Position numbers and translations under genes: made by a program. Below, piece by piece: positions 21,718 to 32,299 of a stretch of 64,000 nucleotides of DNA. The notes beneath the pieces are model-generated. The model was given only the letters and a program-made list of their open reading frames with translations, made no database searches and was not told where the DNA came from. How positions within the stretch are numbered: the stretch's first letter is position 1; every line of letters starts with the position of its first letter. The DNA is from Polyodon spathula (lineage: Eukaryota > Chordata > Actinopteri > Acipenseriformes > Polyodontidae): positions 32,196,446 through 32,260,445 of the forward strand of contig NC_054536.1 in assembly GCF_017654505.1 (NCBI RefSeq). Direction: 5' to 3'.

Positions 21718-21874
21718 TGAATGGGCTTCAGTGAGTTAAAGAAAAACAATTCCATCTCGGGTTTCTGTGACAGTTTATAAATTACTCGACCTAACACTCT
21801 CGTAATTTATGAGATCACATAAAACCTAGATGGAATTATTTTCCTGTAACTCACTGAAGTCCATCTATTATTAT
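21718..21874. mobile_element. Palindromic MITE 1
   Basis: The left arm GAATGGGCTTCAGTGAGTTA with AATTCCATCTCGGGTTT is the complement of the right arm, which contains AAACCTAGATGGAATTATTT and ending CTCACTGAAGTCCATCTATT. The arms are about 65 nt with a spacer of about 25 nt, so the stretch folds into one long hairpin. Possible TA or TTA-type flanks are obscured by AT-rich sequence. No superfamily call is made. Confidence 0.75.
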
Positions 21875-21879
21875 ATATG

Positions 21880-21982
21880 TAAGGTATAAACCATGACGGC
21901 CCATGCGGTTCCCATGATATATACCATGCCTGGGGTGGTATATATCATCTGAACTGCACGACCCAAAATGGTTTATACCGCC
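21880..21982. mobile_element. Palindromic MITE 2
   Basis: A second near-perfect hairpin follows directly. GGTATAAACCATGACGGCCC through ATGATATATACC pairs with GGTATATATCATCTGAACTG through ACCCAAAATGGTTTATACC. The arms are about 45 nt and the loop only a few bases. The shared outer words are GGTATAAACCAT and GGTATATATCAT. The two hairpins may be one composite element or two separate insertions. Confidence 0.75.
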
Positions 21983-22745
21983 TATAACACGGCTATCTGT
22001 CATTTGGGGGAATTAAAATAATTAAAACATATTTTAAATTAAGACATAACCAGGAAGGTATATTGTGTATACATCTGCAATGTAATATAGTACCACATTT
22101 AATTACATTTATTGTTCTCTTATTAAAAATAAAATGCAGGTCTCTGTTTATTGTGCATTTATGCATTGAAAGTGGCATCTTGAAACTAGAGGACTTAGCA
22201 CAAGTTAATGATCTTGATGATCTGGGTGGAGTTTCAAATAACACTGAGGAAGGCAAGAGAACAGCTGCGATGGATGCTGAAGCCAGGTCTTGAGGTGAGT
22301 TTGTGACCTTGCTATATGCGAGGAACACATATTCAAGTCTGTTTTCATCCTTTGGGATCTCAAAAGATGTTTTTTTTTAGTTGTCGAACACCCTCGTCTC
22401 CACGTCATGACAGATTAAGTTTAAGATCATACCAGACTTTACGCACCAATACAACCTCAGTGTCAGAGATTAGTGTCTCAGTTTCCTGCAGATGCTTCAA
22501 ATCCAGGCCAGTAATTCAGGGGTTGGTGACTGGCCTTGTTTACCTGCTTTTCTAAAAGTTTTCATGACTGACAGGAGTGCATTATTGGTGGTTTTAAACT
22601 CACTGTCAGCAGAGAGGGGTAAACACTTCTACAGTTAACATCTATTTAGTCTACCTCTCAGCGTTTTAAAACTTTAAGATTTTTTTTTACTTTTCCTTAC
22701 AATGAATGTCCTTTTTTTCTTTAAGCCAGTCTTTAAAATAAATAT

Positions 22746-22750
<5 letters not shown>

Positions 22751-22797
<47 letters not shown>
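22751..22797. repeat. (CA)n microsatellite
   Basis: About 23 CA units, ending 11 bp before the left end of the Tc1 element at 22809. Confidence 0.96.
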
Positions 22798-22800
<3 letters not shown>

Positions 22801-22808
22801 CATACATA

Positions 22809-23906
22809 GCTATAGTCGAAAACAAATTATAGGAAAATTATTTTGTAGCAAAAGTTTTGTTTTGTGGACGAGGTAAATCGTTACAAGAAATAGATTATTA
22901 GATATTAGCTATTGTTTATTTATTTCAGCCATTTTTTTTTTTTGCAAAACTCCAAAAATGCTAATTCAAAAGTATTCACACCCTGACAAGGAAAATGAAA
23001 TTAGTAGCTAGTTGAAGCACATTTATCAATAATAACCTGAACGTCTCCAAACGTAATGACTGTCAGTATGACCATATAGCTCAATTTTTGATTAATCACT
23101 CCACAAAACCTTTGACCAGAACTCATATCCATCATTTAAATGCTGTTTTGCAAACGTTAAGCGATTGTCCTTGTGACGTTTTCCTAAGAGTGGCTTTTTC
23201 CTTGGCCTGCGACCATTGAGATCTTCACCATGCAATACCTGACCTCTGGTTGAAATGGAAACCCCAGTCACACTTGCAGACAATTCACTTTGAATATCTT
23301 TGGCTGTCAATCTCGGATTGTTATTAACCTTCCTCACAATTCTTCTACTTGTTCTTGGTGAAAGAACCTTCTTTCTTCCAGACCATGGGAGCGTTGTGAC
23401 AGTACCAACATACTTCTTGATAATAGAAACAGTAATTGAAATTGGAATACTCAAATGCTTGGAAATCTTCTTGTTTCTTTCTCCATCTTTATGACAATAA
23501 ATAATTTTCTGCCTAAAGTCTTAAGATAGCTCTTTACTTTCCCATATTGACTCATTGGTAATGACAACAGTCATCCTATGCCTAACCCTCTTATACTCTC
23601 TAAGACTGTTCACCTACAATCCAGCATTTTTAGACTTTTGTAGAAATAGATTCTGCATTATCATATTGAAATTTCTAGCACCTTGTACACAATACTATCA
23701 TAGCATCAAAGGGTATGAATACTTTTGAAATAACATTTTTTGAGCTTTACAAAAAATTAATTCATTGTAGACATCTATTCCTTGTAACTTTTTTTTCCCG
23801 CTTATCCACAAAAGCAAAACCTTTGCTACAAAAGATTTCCTAAAATTCTTTGTTTTTGATAAATTTCTGGGAATTATACATTTCCATAAACTTTTGACTA
23901 CAATTG
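22809..23906 (-). mobile_element. Tc1-like transposon, both ends present, transposase decayed
   Basis: The left inverted repeat (GCTATAGTCGAAAAC and on through TTTTGTAGCAAAAG) pairs with the right repeat, which read inward begins CAATTGTAGTCAAAAG and continues to TTTTGTAGCAAAGG. TA flanks both ends (22807-22808 and 23907-23908). The length of 1.1 kb is close to the usual 1.2-1.6 kb for Tc1. A minus-strand transposase remnant lies inside. The element is bracketed by CA repeats on the left and TA repeats on the right, so it probably landed in a compound CA/TA microsatellite. Confidence 0.85.
23092..23454 (-). pseudogene. Tc1-like transposase fragment
   Basis: The readable 120 codons cover the second helix-turn-helix with the linker, with SGRKKVLSPRTSRRIVRKV and NNPRLTAKDIQSEL. 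The approach to the first catalytic aspartate follows, ending FWSKVLWSD. The first DNA-binding helices and the second and third catalytic residues fall in other frames or are lost. Upstream minus-strand sequence to 23570 has further Tc1-like text. It belongs to the element at 22809-23906 and cannot make an active enzyme. Confidence 0.85.
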
Positions 23907-23908
23907 TA

Positions 23909-23911
<3 letters not shown>

Positions 23912-23997
<86 letters not shown>
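23912..23997. repeat. (TA)n microsatellite
   Basis: About 43 TA units directly adjoining the right end of the Tc1 element. Confidence 0.97.
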
Positions 23998-24000
<3 letters not shown>

Positions 24001-24657
24001 TATACATAGCCGTACGGAAGTGTATGTTAAGAAGGTGAAAGTTATCATCTTATAGAGACTAGTAATGCAAACTGCAAAGCAACATAAGTCACTAACTCTT
24101 TAGCCAGTTACCCACCTGATGTTTGAAATGTCATGATGCATTTTTTCTAAAACAAATTACCCTATTCACACTGTCAGAAATATGTGATATTAAACGGACA
24201 AGAATAGAACTTAAACAGAGTATACCTTCAAGGGTTTATGTCCTGCCTCTGCTCACTCAAGATTGGACACCTGCATAACGAGGGGCAGCTCTTTGACTCT
24301 CCCATTGGTTAAACTTTCTCAAGGCCTTCAGCCGAAGCAGAGAATACCTTCAACTGTTTATGTCCCACCTCCGCTCACTTATGATTGGACTGCCACTGAG
24401 AAAATGCAGATCTTCTATTGGTTGATTTTATTTTATATATATATAAAAAAAAAAATACAATTCTATACAATTAAATTGTAAAAAAAAAAATCAGTGATCA
24501 ACTATTTTATTGATGAATCAGTCCAATTAATCTCTTAATCGGAACAGCCCTCTATACATTGGTGTGAATATTGGCAAATCTTAAGATTTACTGGTAAGTG
24601 TCGAAATTTATCAAGCAAAATGTTACCTGTCTGAAATAAATATAATTATTATTAATC

Positions 24658-24742
24658 AATAAGCTACTAACAACCAAACGAGCAAGATGGGCCGAATTGC
24701 CTCCTCTCGTTTGTAAACTTTCTTATGTTCTTATGTTCTAAT
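24658..24742 (+). mobile_element. 3' tail of a CR1-like LINE
   Basis: The words AAGCTACTAACAACCAAACG, AGCAAGATGGGCCGAATTGC and CTCTCGTTTGTAAACTTTCT, then TATGTTCTTATGTTCTAATG, match the end of the LINE at 46266-49340 (that copy is on the minus strand). Only the last 85 bp are present, ending in the TTATGTTC short-repeat tail, as expected for severe 5' truncation by target-primed reverse transcription. Confidence 0.85.
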
Positions 24743-24744
24743 GC

Positions 24745-25885
24745 AATAAACCATTAATTCGAGTCTTGTGTTTACCAGGCCACCTGACCTGCGTTCATAG
24801 TCCTTCAGCAAAAACCAAAATAATCCCACGTCTCTCAAAGAAAGGACAGTAGCTCAGAAAAGCTCAGTTACCTTCAATAAAGTCTGTATTCAAGTAAATG
24901 TCTTTAGCAATAAACAGAACTGTCCATCAATTAAAGAAACAAAACCCCTGACTGAAACCCTGGAAAAAATCTAATGGAAATCTGGTGCAAAACAAAGTAG
25001 CAAAACAAACAAAACCAAAAACAACAATTTGTCCCACGAATCCAGCACAAAGCAGGTATAAAATGATTTGATCTCACCCAGCTTTCTTGAAACTGCCAAT
25101 GACTGCAACTCCCCAGACCTAGAAAAGGTAAGGGGAAGATCTCCCTTTTAGAAAAGATTTCCCTTTTAGTTTGATCTTCAAATATTGACATATTTACATA
25201 TTACTCAATCTGAATTTACTTTGACTTTAAGAAACACATGCAAATTAATTAAAATATTTAATTGCCAACATTATTTTAATCTCAGATTCTAGGTGCTTCG
25301 GCAGCCTGTAAGATGATTGCTTCTAACAAACCAGGAATATGAAAGAAGACACAACAACTGTTCTTCATGCCTCTGCTCTTTGGAGGAACAAGCCACCCAA
25401 TAGAGGGAAGAAAGGACATATTTAAAGAGAACATAACTATCGCCCCTAATTAGACACGACTTAAACCAATTAAAGAAAATTAGAACTTAATGCTGATTCA
25501 TCCATACAGTGCATCCGTTCTCACTTTACTTGAATTTCATTGATGCTACTGACAGGGAAATGAACCCTCTAGCCATGACAGAGAGCCAGTGCAGATAACC
25601 AATAAACAAAAACAGGTAGAAATAAATAAAGATTAATGTGGAGTGTGATTAGCTTGTCGCCTTTACCATGATAAACCAATTATTAACCCCCTTTTTTACA
25701 TCGTTTTATCAAGCACATTATTATGTACCTTATCATACTCATGATAAGGCCAGGTATTCTGCTACTCAATTAAGTGCAGCAGGCAGAAAGTTTCTTAATC
25801 TGCACCTGTGTAGTGACTTGCGAGTGATACACTGCAACACAACACAGACACAGCAGTGTTTCATCTGTGTTCGCTATTACAATAT
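24745..25885. other. Unassigned sequence
   Basis: AT-rich, with no recognised gene or bounded repeat. The words AAAGATTTCCC and CTTTTAG near 25140-25170 recur locally. None of the longer frames here has a recognisable domain. Confidence 0.5.
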
Positions 25886-26047
25886 TGTAGCGATGGGGAA
25901 GCTGCAATGAGGGATCTGTGTGAAAAGGACTGTGATATGAACTGGGGAAGGGGATGGGACATTGCTGTTCACAATCGTGTATAATGTGTATTTGTTATGC
26001 TCTGTGTCATTCATGCTGTTTTGCTGGCTTGGGCTATATCTTTCTTT

Positions 26048-26082
<35 letters not shown>

Positions 26083-26451
26083 CACTCTCTCTCTCCCCTG
26101 TTTCCTTGATTGGACCACTGGGATGCTTAGTGAGTGTGACGGGAGATTGAGAGAGCGTCAGCTATGGGAAGGAGTTGGATGCATGCATGGCCAATGGGGT
26201 GCCATAATATCAATGGGTGAAGAGTGGGTGGAGTTGTGCGGTATAAAGGAGCGTGCTGCTGCGACAGCGACTGAGATGAGAGCGCGACTGAAAGAGGAAT
26301 TAATTAGAAAAGAGCATCCTGAAAGAGTTATCTATTTGAATCCATTGCCGTGCAGAGCAGGTAATATGAATAGCAGTTTTCACTGCATGAACTTCATGCT
26401 GTTGTCTGCCTCTTCCTTCTCCACTGTAGCCCGCCATAGCTGGCCACTACA
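25886..26451 (+). mobile_element. Solo LTR with 4-bp target duplication
   Basis: The segment begins TGTAGCGATGGGG and ends GGCCACTACA, giving inverted TGTAG/CTACA ends. ATAT stands on both sides (25882-25885 and 26452-26455). A TATA box, GTATAAAGG at 26241, lies after a 45-bp CT tract (26052-26096). The length of 566 bp, the TG..CA ends and the short duplication fit a solo LTR left by recombination between the two LTRs. The duplication is low-complexity, so it could be chance. The frame of 180 codons here is not a gene. Confidence 0.75.
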
Positions 26452-26576
26452 ATATTATCAAACTTTATTGATTCAGTCACAGACAAAAGGATCGACACCC
26501 TACAACATATTAAATAATTTTGTGAACATCAGCCACTAATTAATATGACAACAGTCTTTTCATTTTCATTTGTAGG

Positions 26577-27857
26577 AGGCTAGAAATCCTAAGTAGAAGG
26601 CAAGGGGGTATGGGGGTATGGGGGTATGGGGGTGTGTCCCCCCCCATCCCCCGTCCCCCCCAGTGTGGGTGCAGGGGGCAACGCCCCCCACCGAAAACAA
26701 ATTTCAGGGTTTTGCAGGGGTCTAAAACTGCATATCCTGGCCCTAAATATGTGAAATAACTGTATGACTTTGTTCTGAGTATACTTTCCCAAGGTGCTAT
26801 TTCTCATTAACTACCGAGTCTGAGAATGCGCAAGTGCATTAATAAATAAATAAACAAATATATAATTTTAAAAAATGCACTTGCGAGAATTGCTATTTCG
26901 AAGACACTGTTGATTTTAAGGTTTTCAAAAGTTCTTTTCTGTTGCATTTTCTACAGTATTGTATTTTTTTTTTTTTCATTTCTGTTGCTTGATTAAAATA
27001 AATACCAATAACAATAAATAATGTATTGGCATTTACTTAAACAATGCAGCTTGAAAGTAAAAGTCTAAATATCAAGTAATAGGTATATGAAATGGAAAAA
27101 CATGGAAATGACTTATCAAATGGAAAACAGTAATGTTGAAATGTAAAATCACTTTGGTCTACAAATTACATTTATATACGCAAATGGTTTTGGATATTTC
27201 TTATATATTTTATTACTACAGATTAGCATAAATCAACATACCACTTCCTTAAGAGATTAACATGAGCTACTATAGGAAATCTGGAGAAGATTCCCTTTTT
27301 GGCTGGTGCTTGCAGTCTGCCACAAAGCACTGCAATACACAGCTTACTAGCTTTAATTTGTATTAAATTAAAGTATGACTACTTACTGTAGAAATCACAT
27401 TAATGTTTATGTAGGACCATGGAAAAGGGTAAAAATTATTAACGTAGATTGCATACACTCTATTGAAGACTTTGAATGTACTGTTGTAGCTCAATTTTGC
27501 CAGAATGTGTCGCCACGAGAGGAACGCAGATCAATGAGCCAACTATACCGCTGGTGAGTGCGTAGGAGTAAAAAGTTTCAAAGTGAAAGCAAACACAGAG
27601 TTAACCCATTCATTAATGTCTACATTCTTTATACAGTGTATCTATGTTTGCATCATGCCTTTTAGCTCCTTAAAGGCCTGGGCACACCAGCGCTTCGCGT
27701 CACTTTGCTTTTTATTTTGGAAGGCCAGTAGACAGTGCCGCACCAGCACGTCTATGCCCAAGCGTCAAATCCCTTTCCCAGTTAAAAAAAGTACTTTATA
27801 GCATTACATTTAGTGCGCAAATACCCTCCCTCCCCCCACTGTTGCTGTCCCGCCCAA
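26577..27857 (+). repeat. Interspersed repeat family R3, copy 1
   Basis: It is collinear with 41803-43590 (copy 2), 15 kb away and in the same orientation. Shared text starts at GGAGGCTAGAAATCCTAA and includes ACAAATTTCAGGGTTTTGCA, AAATACCAATAACAATAAAT and ATGACTACTTACTGTAGAAA. It ends around ATACCCTCCCTCCCCCCACT. Copy 1 lacks about 500 bp present in copy 2 at roughly 41960-42480. Identity in the inner part looks above 90%. A short hairpin (GCGCAAGTGCATT and AATGCACTTGCG) lies at 26828-26885 in both. Near the right end is AAAGGCCTGGGCACACCAGC, possibly a DNA-transposon terminus. The family is not recognised. Confidence 0.85.
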
Positions 27858-27991
27858 TTAGGAACGGATGGTCACCCTACTCGGGAGCCAATGTGTGTGT
27901 ACTTTGTATCTGTGTATACATGTTTTGTGTAAACATTCAATACTAGACCACAGTTTTACAGCATCTGATTATGCAACAAAATCTTTTTATT

Positions 27992-28001
<10 letters not shown>

Positions 28002-28022
<21 letters not shown>
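28002..28022. repeat. Poly(G) tract after poly(T)
   Basis: About 21 guanines directly after about 12 thymines. Such a G tract can form a G-quadruplex, but it may also be a weak spot for sequencing. Confidence 0.9.
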
Positions 28023-28599
28023 TTGTTACAAGTCAACTGAATGTGATTTTGCGAGTTGAATTTGGTTGCACAGAGTAGTGGCGAAAAAAGTAACATCTAC
28101 AAGGCTCTTGTTTCCCTCTGTATTGTGCGCATTCATCTTTTTTGTGCATGAGAGGTAATGGCTGGATGTTTTAGTTAAACAGTGTTCAGAAATCAGGATT
28201 CGATTTATGTTTTTGTGCACACTGTACTGGTTTTACACAAAGTGATTCCTGTTTAGGTATTTATGAATGGGAATAATAAGAGACAAGCACTTCTATTTTG
28301 TTTGATGACCAAGAAAAATTATTACATTTCTAAAATTTCCAATTATAAAAAGTTGCCTAATTTAAAGGTTTGATAAAAACATCTGTTTAGTTTTTGCAAT
28401 TTATTTTATTTATTAAAATTAAAGTGTTAATTTTTTTTTTTTTCACTCAGTGCATATTCTGTGTGATTTCCATCTTTCACAATATTTATTCAAATTAATA
28501 AAGGACAGTTTAGATTAGGTTTATTTATAATGTTACAGGTTTAAACATATAAAATGTTTTTAATTTGACATTGTAATAGTGGATTACAGTGCCTAATTC

Positions 28600-28643
28600 A
28601 GCTGAACAGTTGGGCCTCTGTTAAAAAAGTTTGGGAGCCCCTG
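28600..28643. mobile_element. Possible right end of a hAT element
   Basis: Read on the minus strand the end is CAGGGGCTCCCAAACTTTTT, very like termini of Charlie-type hAT elements. The element would lie to the left. The outside octamer is TCCTAAAG, but I found no matching left end with the same octamer within a few kb, so the element is truncated or its other end has diverged. Confidence 0.45.
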
Positions 28644-28999
28644 TCCTAAAGAACAGAACAATAAAATAGAACTATTTAATTCATCAAAAAAGGCTTTGAA
28701 AAAGTTGAGTCCAAGCTCAACTGCATCTTTGTTAGTCAGCAGGTTAAATCTCTCCATAGGAAGAAGATTAAAGGACTCGTCACAATCTCTCACTCAAAGA
28801 ATAATTCAATACAGAAAGTGTTCAATGGCAGGTCAGCATTGTGGAGTGACCTCACAGTGGCTGGCCACACATTCACCCAATCAGAGCAGTGCAGCTCGCC
28901 TGGGGAATAGGATAGATCAGGTAGCACCCATCTTGATGCACTATTTGATTTAGTTACAGTTCAAAGTCAGGGGACAGGGCACAGACTCTCAAATAATAA

Positions 29000-29415
29000 T
29001 CTGCTCAGAGGACAGACTCCCCTTGAAACAAACCAACAGTGTTGGTGTCTGTATTCAGAAAAAATAGAAAACGACTGGAGAGAATGTAAAGACTGATGGA
29101 GAAAGCTGCGTGGCAGATTTGTGAGGAGCAAGAGAACCCTGAAATAAAGAGTGTCATGGCCACACTTAGCTGGGAATAGCAGTGCAGTGTGAGTGCAAGT
29201 CTTTCTGCAGGCGTCACTGGCATCACATGTATATTTTTGCATTGAAGCAGTGGTCTCAATCTGTTTAATAACAGCTTGTCAAACCTTTCACCTGCCATTC
29301 TAAAATACCTACAATATCTCTCATTGTCACATACCTGCACTCTCTAATTTAATGTATAAAATTCTCCCTTTCCAGTTCTCTGTTGGTTGAGAGGACGAAT
29401 GTACCAACAACGTCG
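29000..29415 (-). pseudogene. PIF/Harbinger transposase fragment
   Basis: Minus-strand text reads RPLNQQRTGKGEFYTL (near 29400) and then, across a stop, ERYCRYFRMAGERFDKLLLN and ITPAERL-type VTPAERLALTLHCYSQLSVA. The order of a P.NQQR.. motif, GEFYTL, RYFRM..E.FD.LL and the proline-led PAERLA helix is that of the PIF/Harbinger nuclease N-terminal region (HARBI1 family). The DDE catalytic part, further left, is not readable. Stops and frameshifts show it is dead. It lies upstream of TSNARE1, not within the gene's coding part. Confidence 0.75.
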
Positions 29416-29861
29416 TTTTTGATTGTTTTTGAAACCTCTTGTATAAGATGTACAGTACAAACTCAGCACTTCCCATAAAATGGCAATTTTCCCAATTTCC
29501 ACGAATGCAGTTTGTATTTAAAGTACTAATGACAGCTGTGCAATCAAAAGGGCTGTGACATGACATGTCCTTCGTACAGTAAATAGTGAAGCTGCTCAGC
29601 TTTTATAGCTGTCTGCGCCTGATGTATCACATTCATCTGTGACAGAGGTATGAACAAGCCTTTATTAACTCCTTTTTTTTTCTAAAAGGAGAACACTCCA
29701 AATTAGTGTTACAGAAATGAGAAGCATACAAGTTTAGATACCTTGAATTACGCTCAGTTCTAGTTTTTCTAATTTAGAAAATAGCAGTAATTAAAGGGTA
29801 ATTAAACACTTTTAAACTGCTTGTCTTCATCTCTGAGAGCTGGTAATGGTGCTGTCATACA

Positions 29862-30300
29862 AAGGCGCCAGCTCCGTGGGTGCTGTGGGTGCACCCCCAA
29901 AATGTATTGATGCAAGTGGTACTGAGCTCCCTGAGGATGTGCAAAAAAATGTTTATACATATATGCAATTGTAATATCTCTTACTGCATGCTCGCCACAC
30001 AGCTTGCATGGAAGTTCCAGAGAGGGGTTAATGTTACCTGACTGTGAGGGAAATTAACTTATGGTTCTGTGAATGTTCATTTTTTATTACTCCCCTCCCA
30101 TGACAAGCTGGCAGTGACTTGCGGAGAACCCGGACTATTCCATTTCCTATGCGGGGTGTTGTTCTGTATGAAGACCTTGTTGTCACAGAAAACTGCGCTG
30201 TTATAAATGTAATGATTATGTTTTATGATATTACATTATATTTGCTTGTAAATACTTTGATTGTAAAACAGCAATTACATTTGTATACAGATCAACCTTA
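29862..30300 (+). mobile_element. Probable 5' end of a hAT element
   Basis: CAAAGGCGCCAGCTCCGTGG followed by GTGCTGTGGGTGCACCCCC resembles termini of hAT elements that encode ZMYM1-like transposases. The matching transposase begins about 0.9 kb downstream on the same strand. No right end or 8-bp duplication could be confirmed. Confidence 0.4.
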
Positions 30301-30809
30301 ATTCTCCACGCTTACTTTTATTTTTGTTTTTTCTCTTGCTCTCTCTTGCTCACCATCAGCAAATGCTGCAGGTTTTTATACTATCTCCAGATTAGTAATA
30401 AATTAATCAATCTGAAGATGGTCACATTGTACACAAGTTTTTAATATCTGCTTGGTCAACAACAACTCTTAATTAATTTGCTGCTGATCATGCATTCTCA
30501 AGAGCTGTCTGACAGAGACTAGCTGCTACCATCGCCTCTGCAAGACCACATCCAAATCAAACAATAACAAAGAAAATCACTTGTTTTAAATAAACACAAA
30601 ATACATTCAAATCATGCCACAACAACAACACCCTTTCCCAAACAATGCTTTTCCTTTTTTTCAAACATATTACACTATTTACAATATAATTTAGACACAA
30701 CACATTTATTCACAAGCAGGGCTTTGCCCAGCTTCACTAACTATGTGCAGGGCTCTCTTCTACACTGTTACATGTCTTAACAAGGTGGGGCTTGGATTTA
30801 AAAAAAGTG

Positions 30810-32290
30810 CAAGGGACAGTGCTTTGATGGTGCTAGTAATGTGTCTGGCATAAGGAACGGTGTGCAGGGTAAAATCTGTGATATTGAGCCTTGTGCTATC
30901 TTGGTTCACTGCTTGGCTCACTCCTTAAGTTTGGCTGTTCTACTACTAAGCAACACAACAAACAGCTTTAACCACATGATATATAATTATAAGATGTGTG
31001 TAGTATGCATTTTCCCTCTTGAACTGTTTTTTTTTTTATTACGGGTGTGTTTATAAATTAAAAAAATATTGCAGTTTAGTTTGATGCAATACCAAGCATC
31101 ACCTTCAAAGCTGCCATTAACTGAAACAGCTTTTTAATGTGAAACAAATACTAATTAAATAAGTTACACTTTATGAAGCACATTAGCTTAGCCAGCATTA
31201 TTTAAAAAAATAAAATAAAATCTACATCTAGTAAAACAAAACTCTTAAATCTGCAAAATTGAGATGCCATTTATCTACAAAGCACTCTCATTAAGTTAGG
31301 TATGTTATATAATTGCTTTACTTTCTACACGTACTTATACATATACACATACAACGTAGTTTCAAAATGCTGATATGAAAAAAATGTGTGGCAAGTGGTC
31401 CATGGGAAAAATCCGAACACCAAAGTAGAGGGACACTTAATGCAGCTAGCTTGAAATCAGCTACAGATAATTACAGCAAGCTACTTGAATTTTTGCAGAT
31501 GACTGCCGAGGAAGATCATACTGAAGTCAGTGCCAAAGCTAATGGATTTTGTTCTAGACTGGAGACATTTGCTGTGTACATTTGTTGCAATGCTTCTGAA
31601 ATTATTCTCTCATGTTGATGGTGCAAATACAGCATTGCAAGCTGGCTCTTGAGCCTTCAGGAAGCAGCCTTTTGAGAACCACCATTTCATATTTGAGGAA
31701 TGGCTTTGATACGTTCTGGACACAGACACAAGTACTAGTAAACAATCAGAGCATCGAAGAACCATTCCTGCCCCGGAAACACAGAGTACCAAAGTGGTTA
31801 GATGGCAGTAATGGGCAACAACATAGATTCTGCACTGCAGAAGATTTCTACAGATGCCAATATTTCACAACATGTTGGCTGGTCTAAATAACAAAGAAAG
31901 TTTACATTTACTGCTGTATGTTGAGAAATTTGTGATAAGTGAAGATTCAGGGGAAAACAGTTTTTCAGTTCTATGGAAATGAAGTTTACAGTACTGTAGT
32001 AACTTTCCAATGCGATATGATGCTGGATGTAATACGAGCCCACCAGCCTTCTGGTGGCATTAGAAATTTACAGGACATTGTGGCATTTTTTAAGTTAGAT
32101 CAGACATTTCGTATTATGTTTCCGAAGTTATTCAAACCGATTTGACTACTACAATCCCAGTCACAACGTGCACCAGCGAGCAGTGTTTCTCTGCATTGCA
32201 TCATCTAAAAACAGTCCTTCGGTCAACAATATTTATAGAGAGTTAGAATCAGTGGACTTTGAAGCTGTCAAGGAAATTCATGGTTAAATT
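30810..32290 (+). pseudogene. hAT transposase pseudogene (zinc finger MYM-type protein 1-like)
   Basis: Plus-strand text begins CFDGASNVSGIRNGVQGKIC, then VHCLAHSLSLAV (30813-30950), matching the D-G-A-x-N-M-S-G and H-C-x-A-H-x-L-N-L motifs of ZMYM1-like hAT proteins. After about 430 unrelated bp it resumes at 31388 with EEDHTEVSAKANGF, then EEPFLPRKHRVPKWLDG and FCTAEDFYRCQYF (31612-31880). It closes with the dimerisation segment TTIPVTTCTSEQCFSALHHL (about 32145-32205). Several stops, frameshifts and the inner insertion show decay. The inner gap (30960-31385) is AT-rich and may be an unrelated insertion. Confidence 0.8.
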
Positions 32291-32299
32291 AAATTTAAT

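Noticed and set aside
25997..26539. 180-codon plus-strand frame
   Set aside because: It lies almost wholly in a solo LTR and begins in a CT microsatellite.
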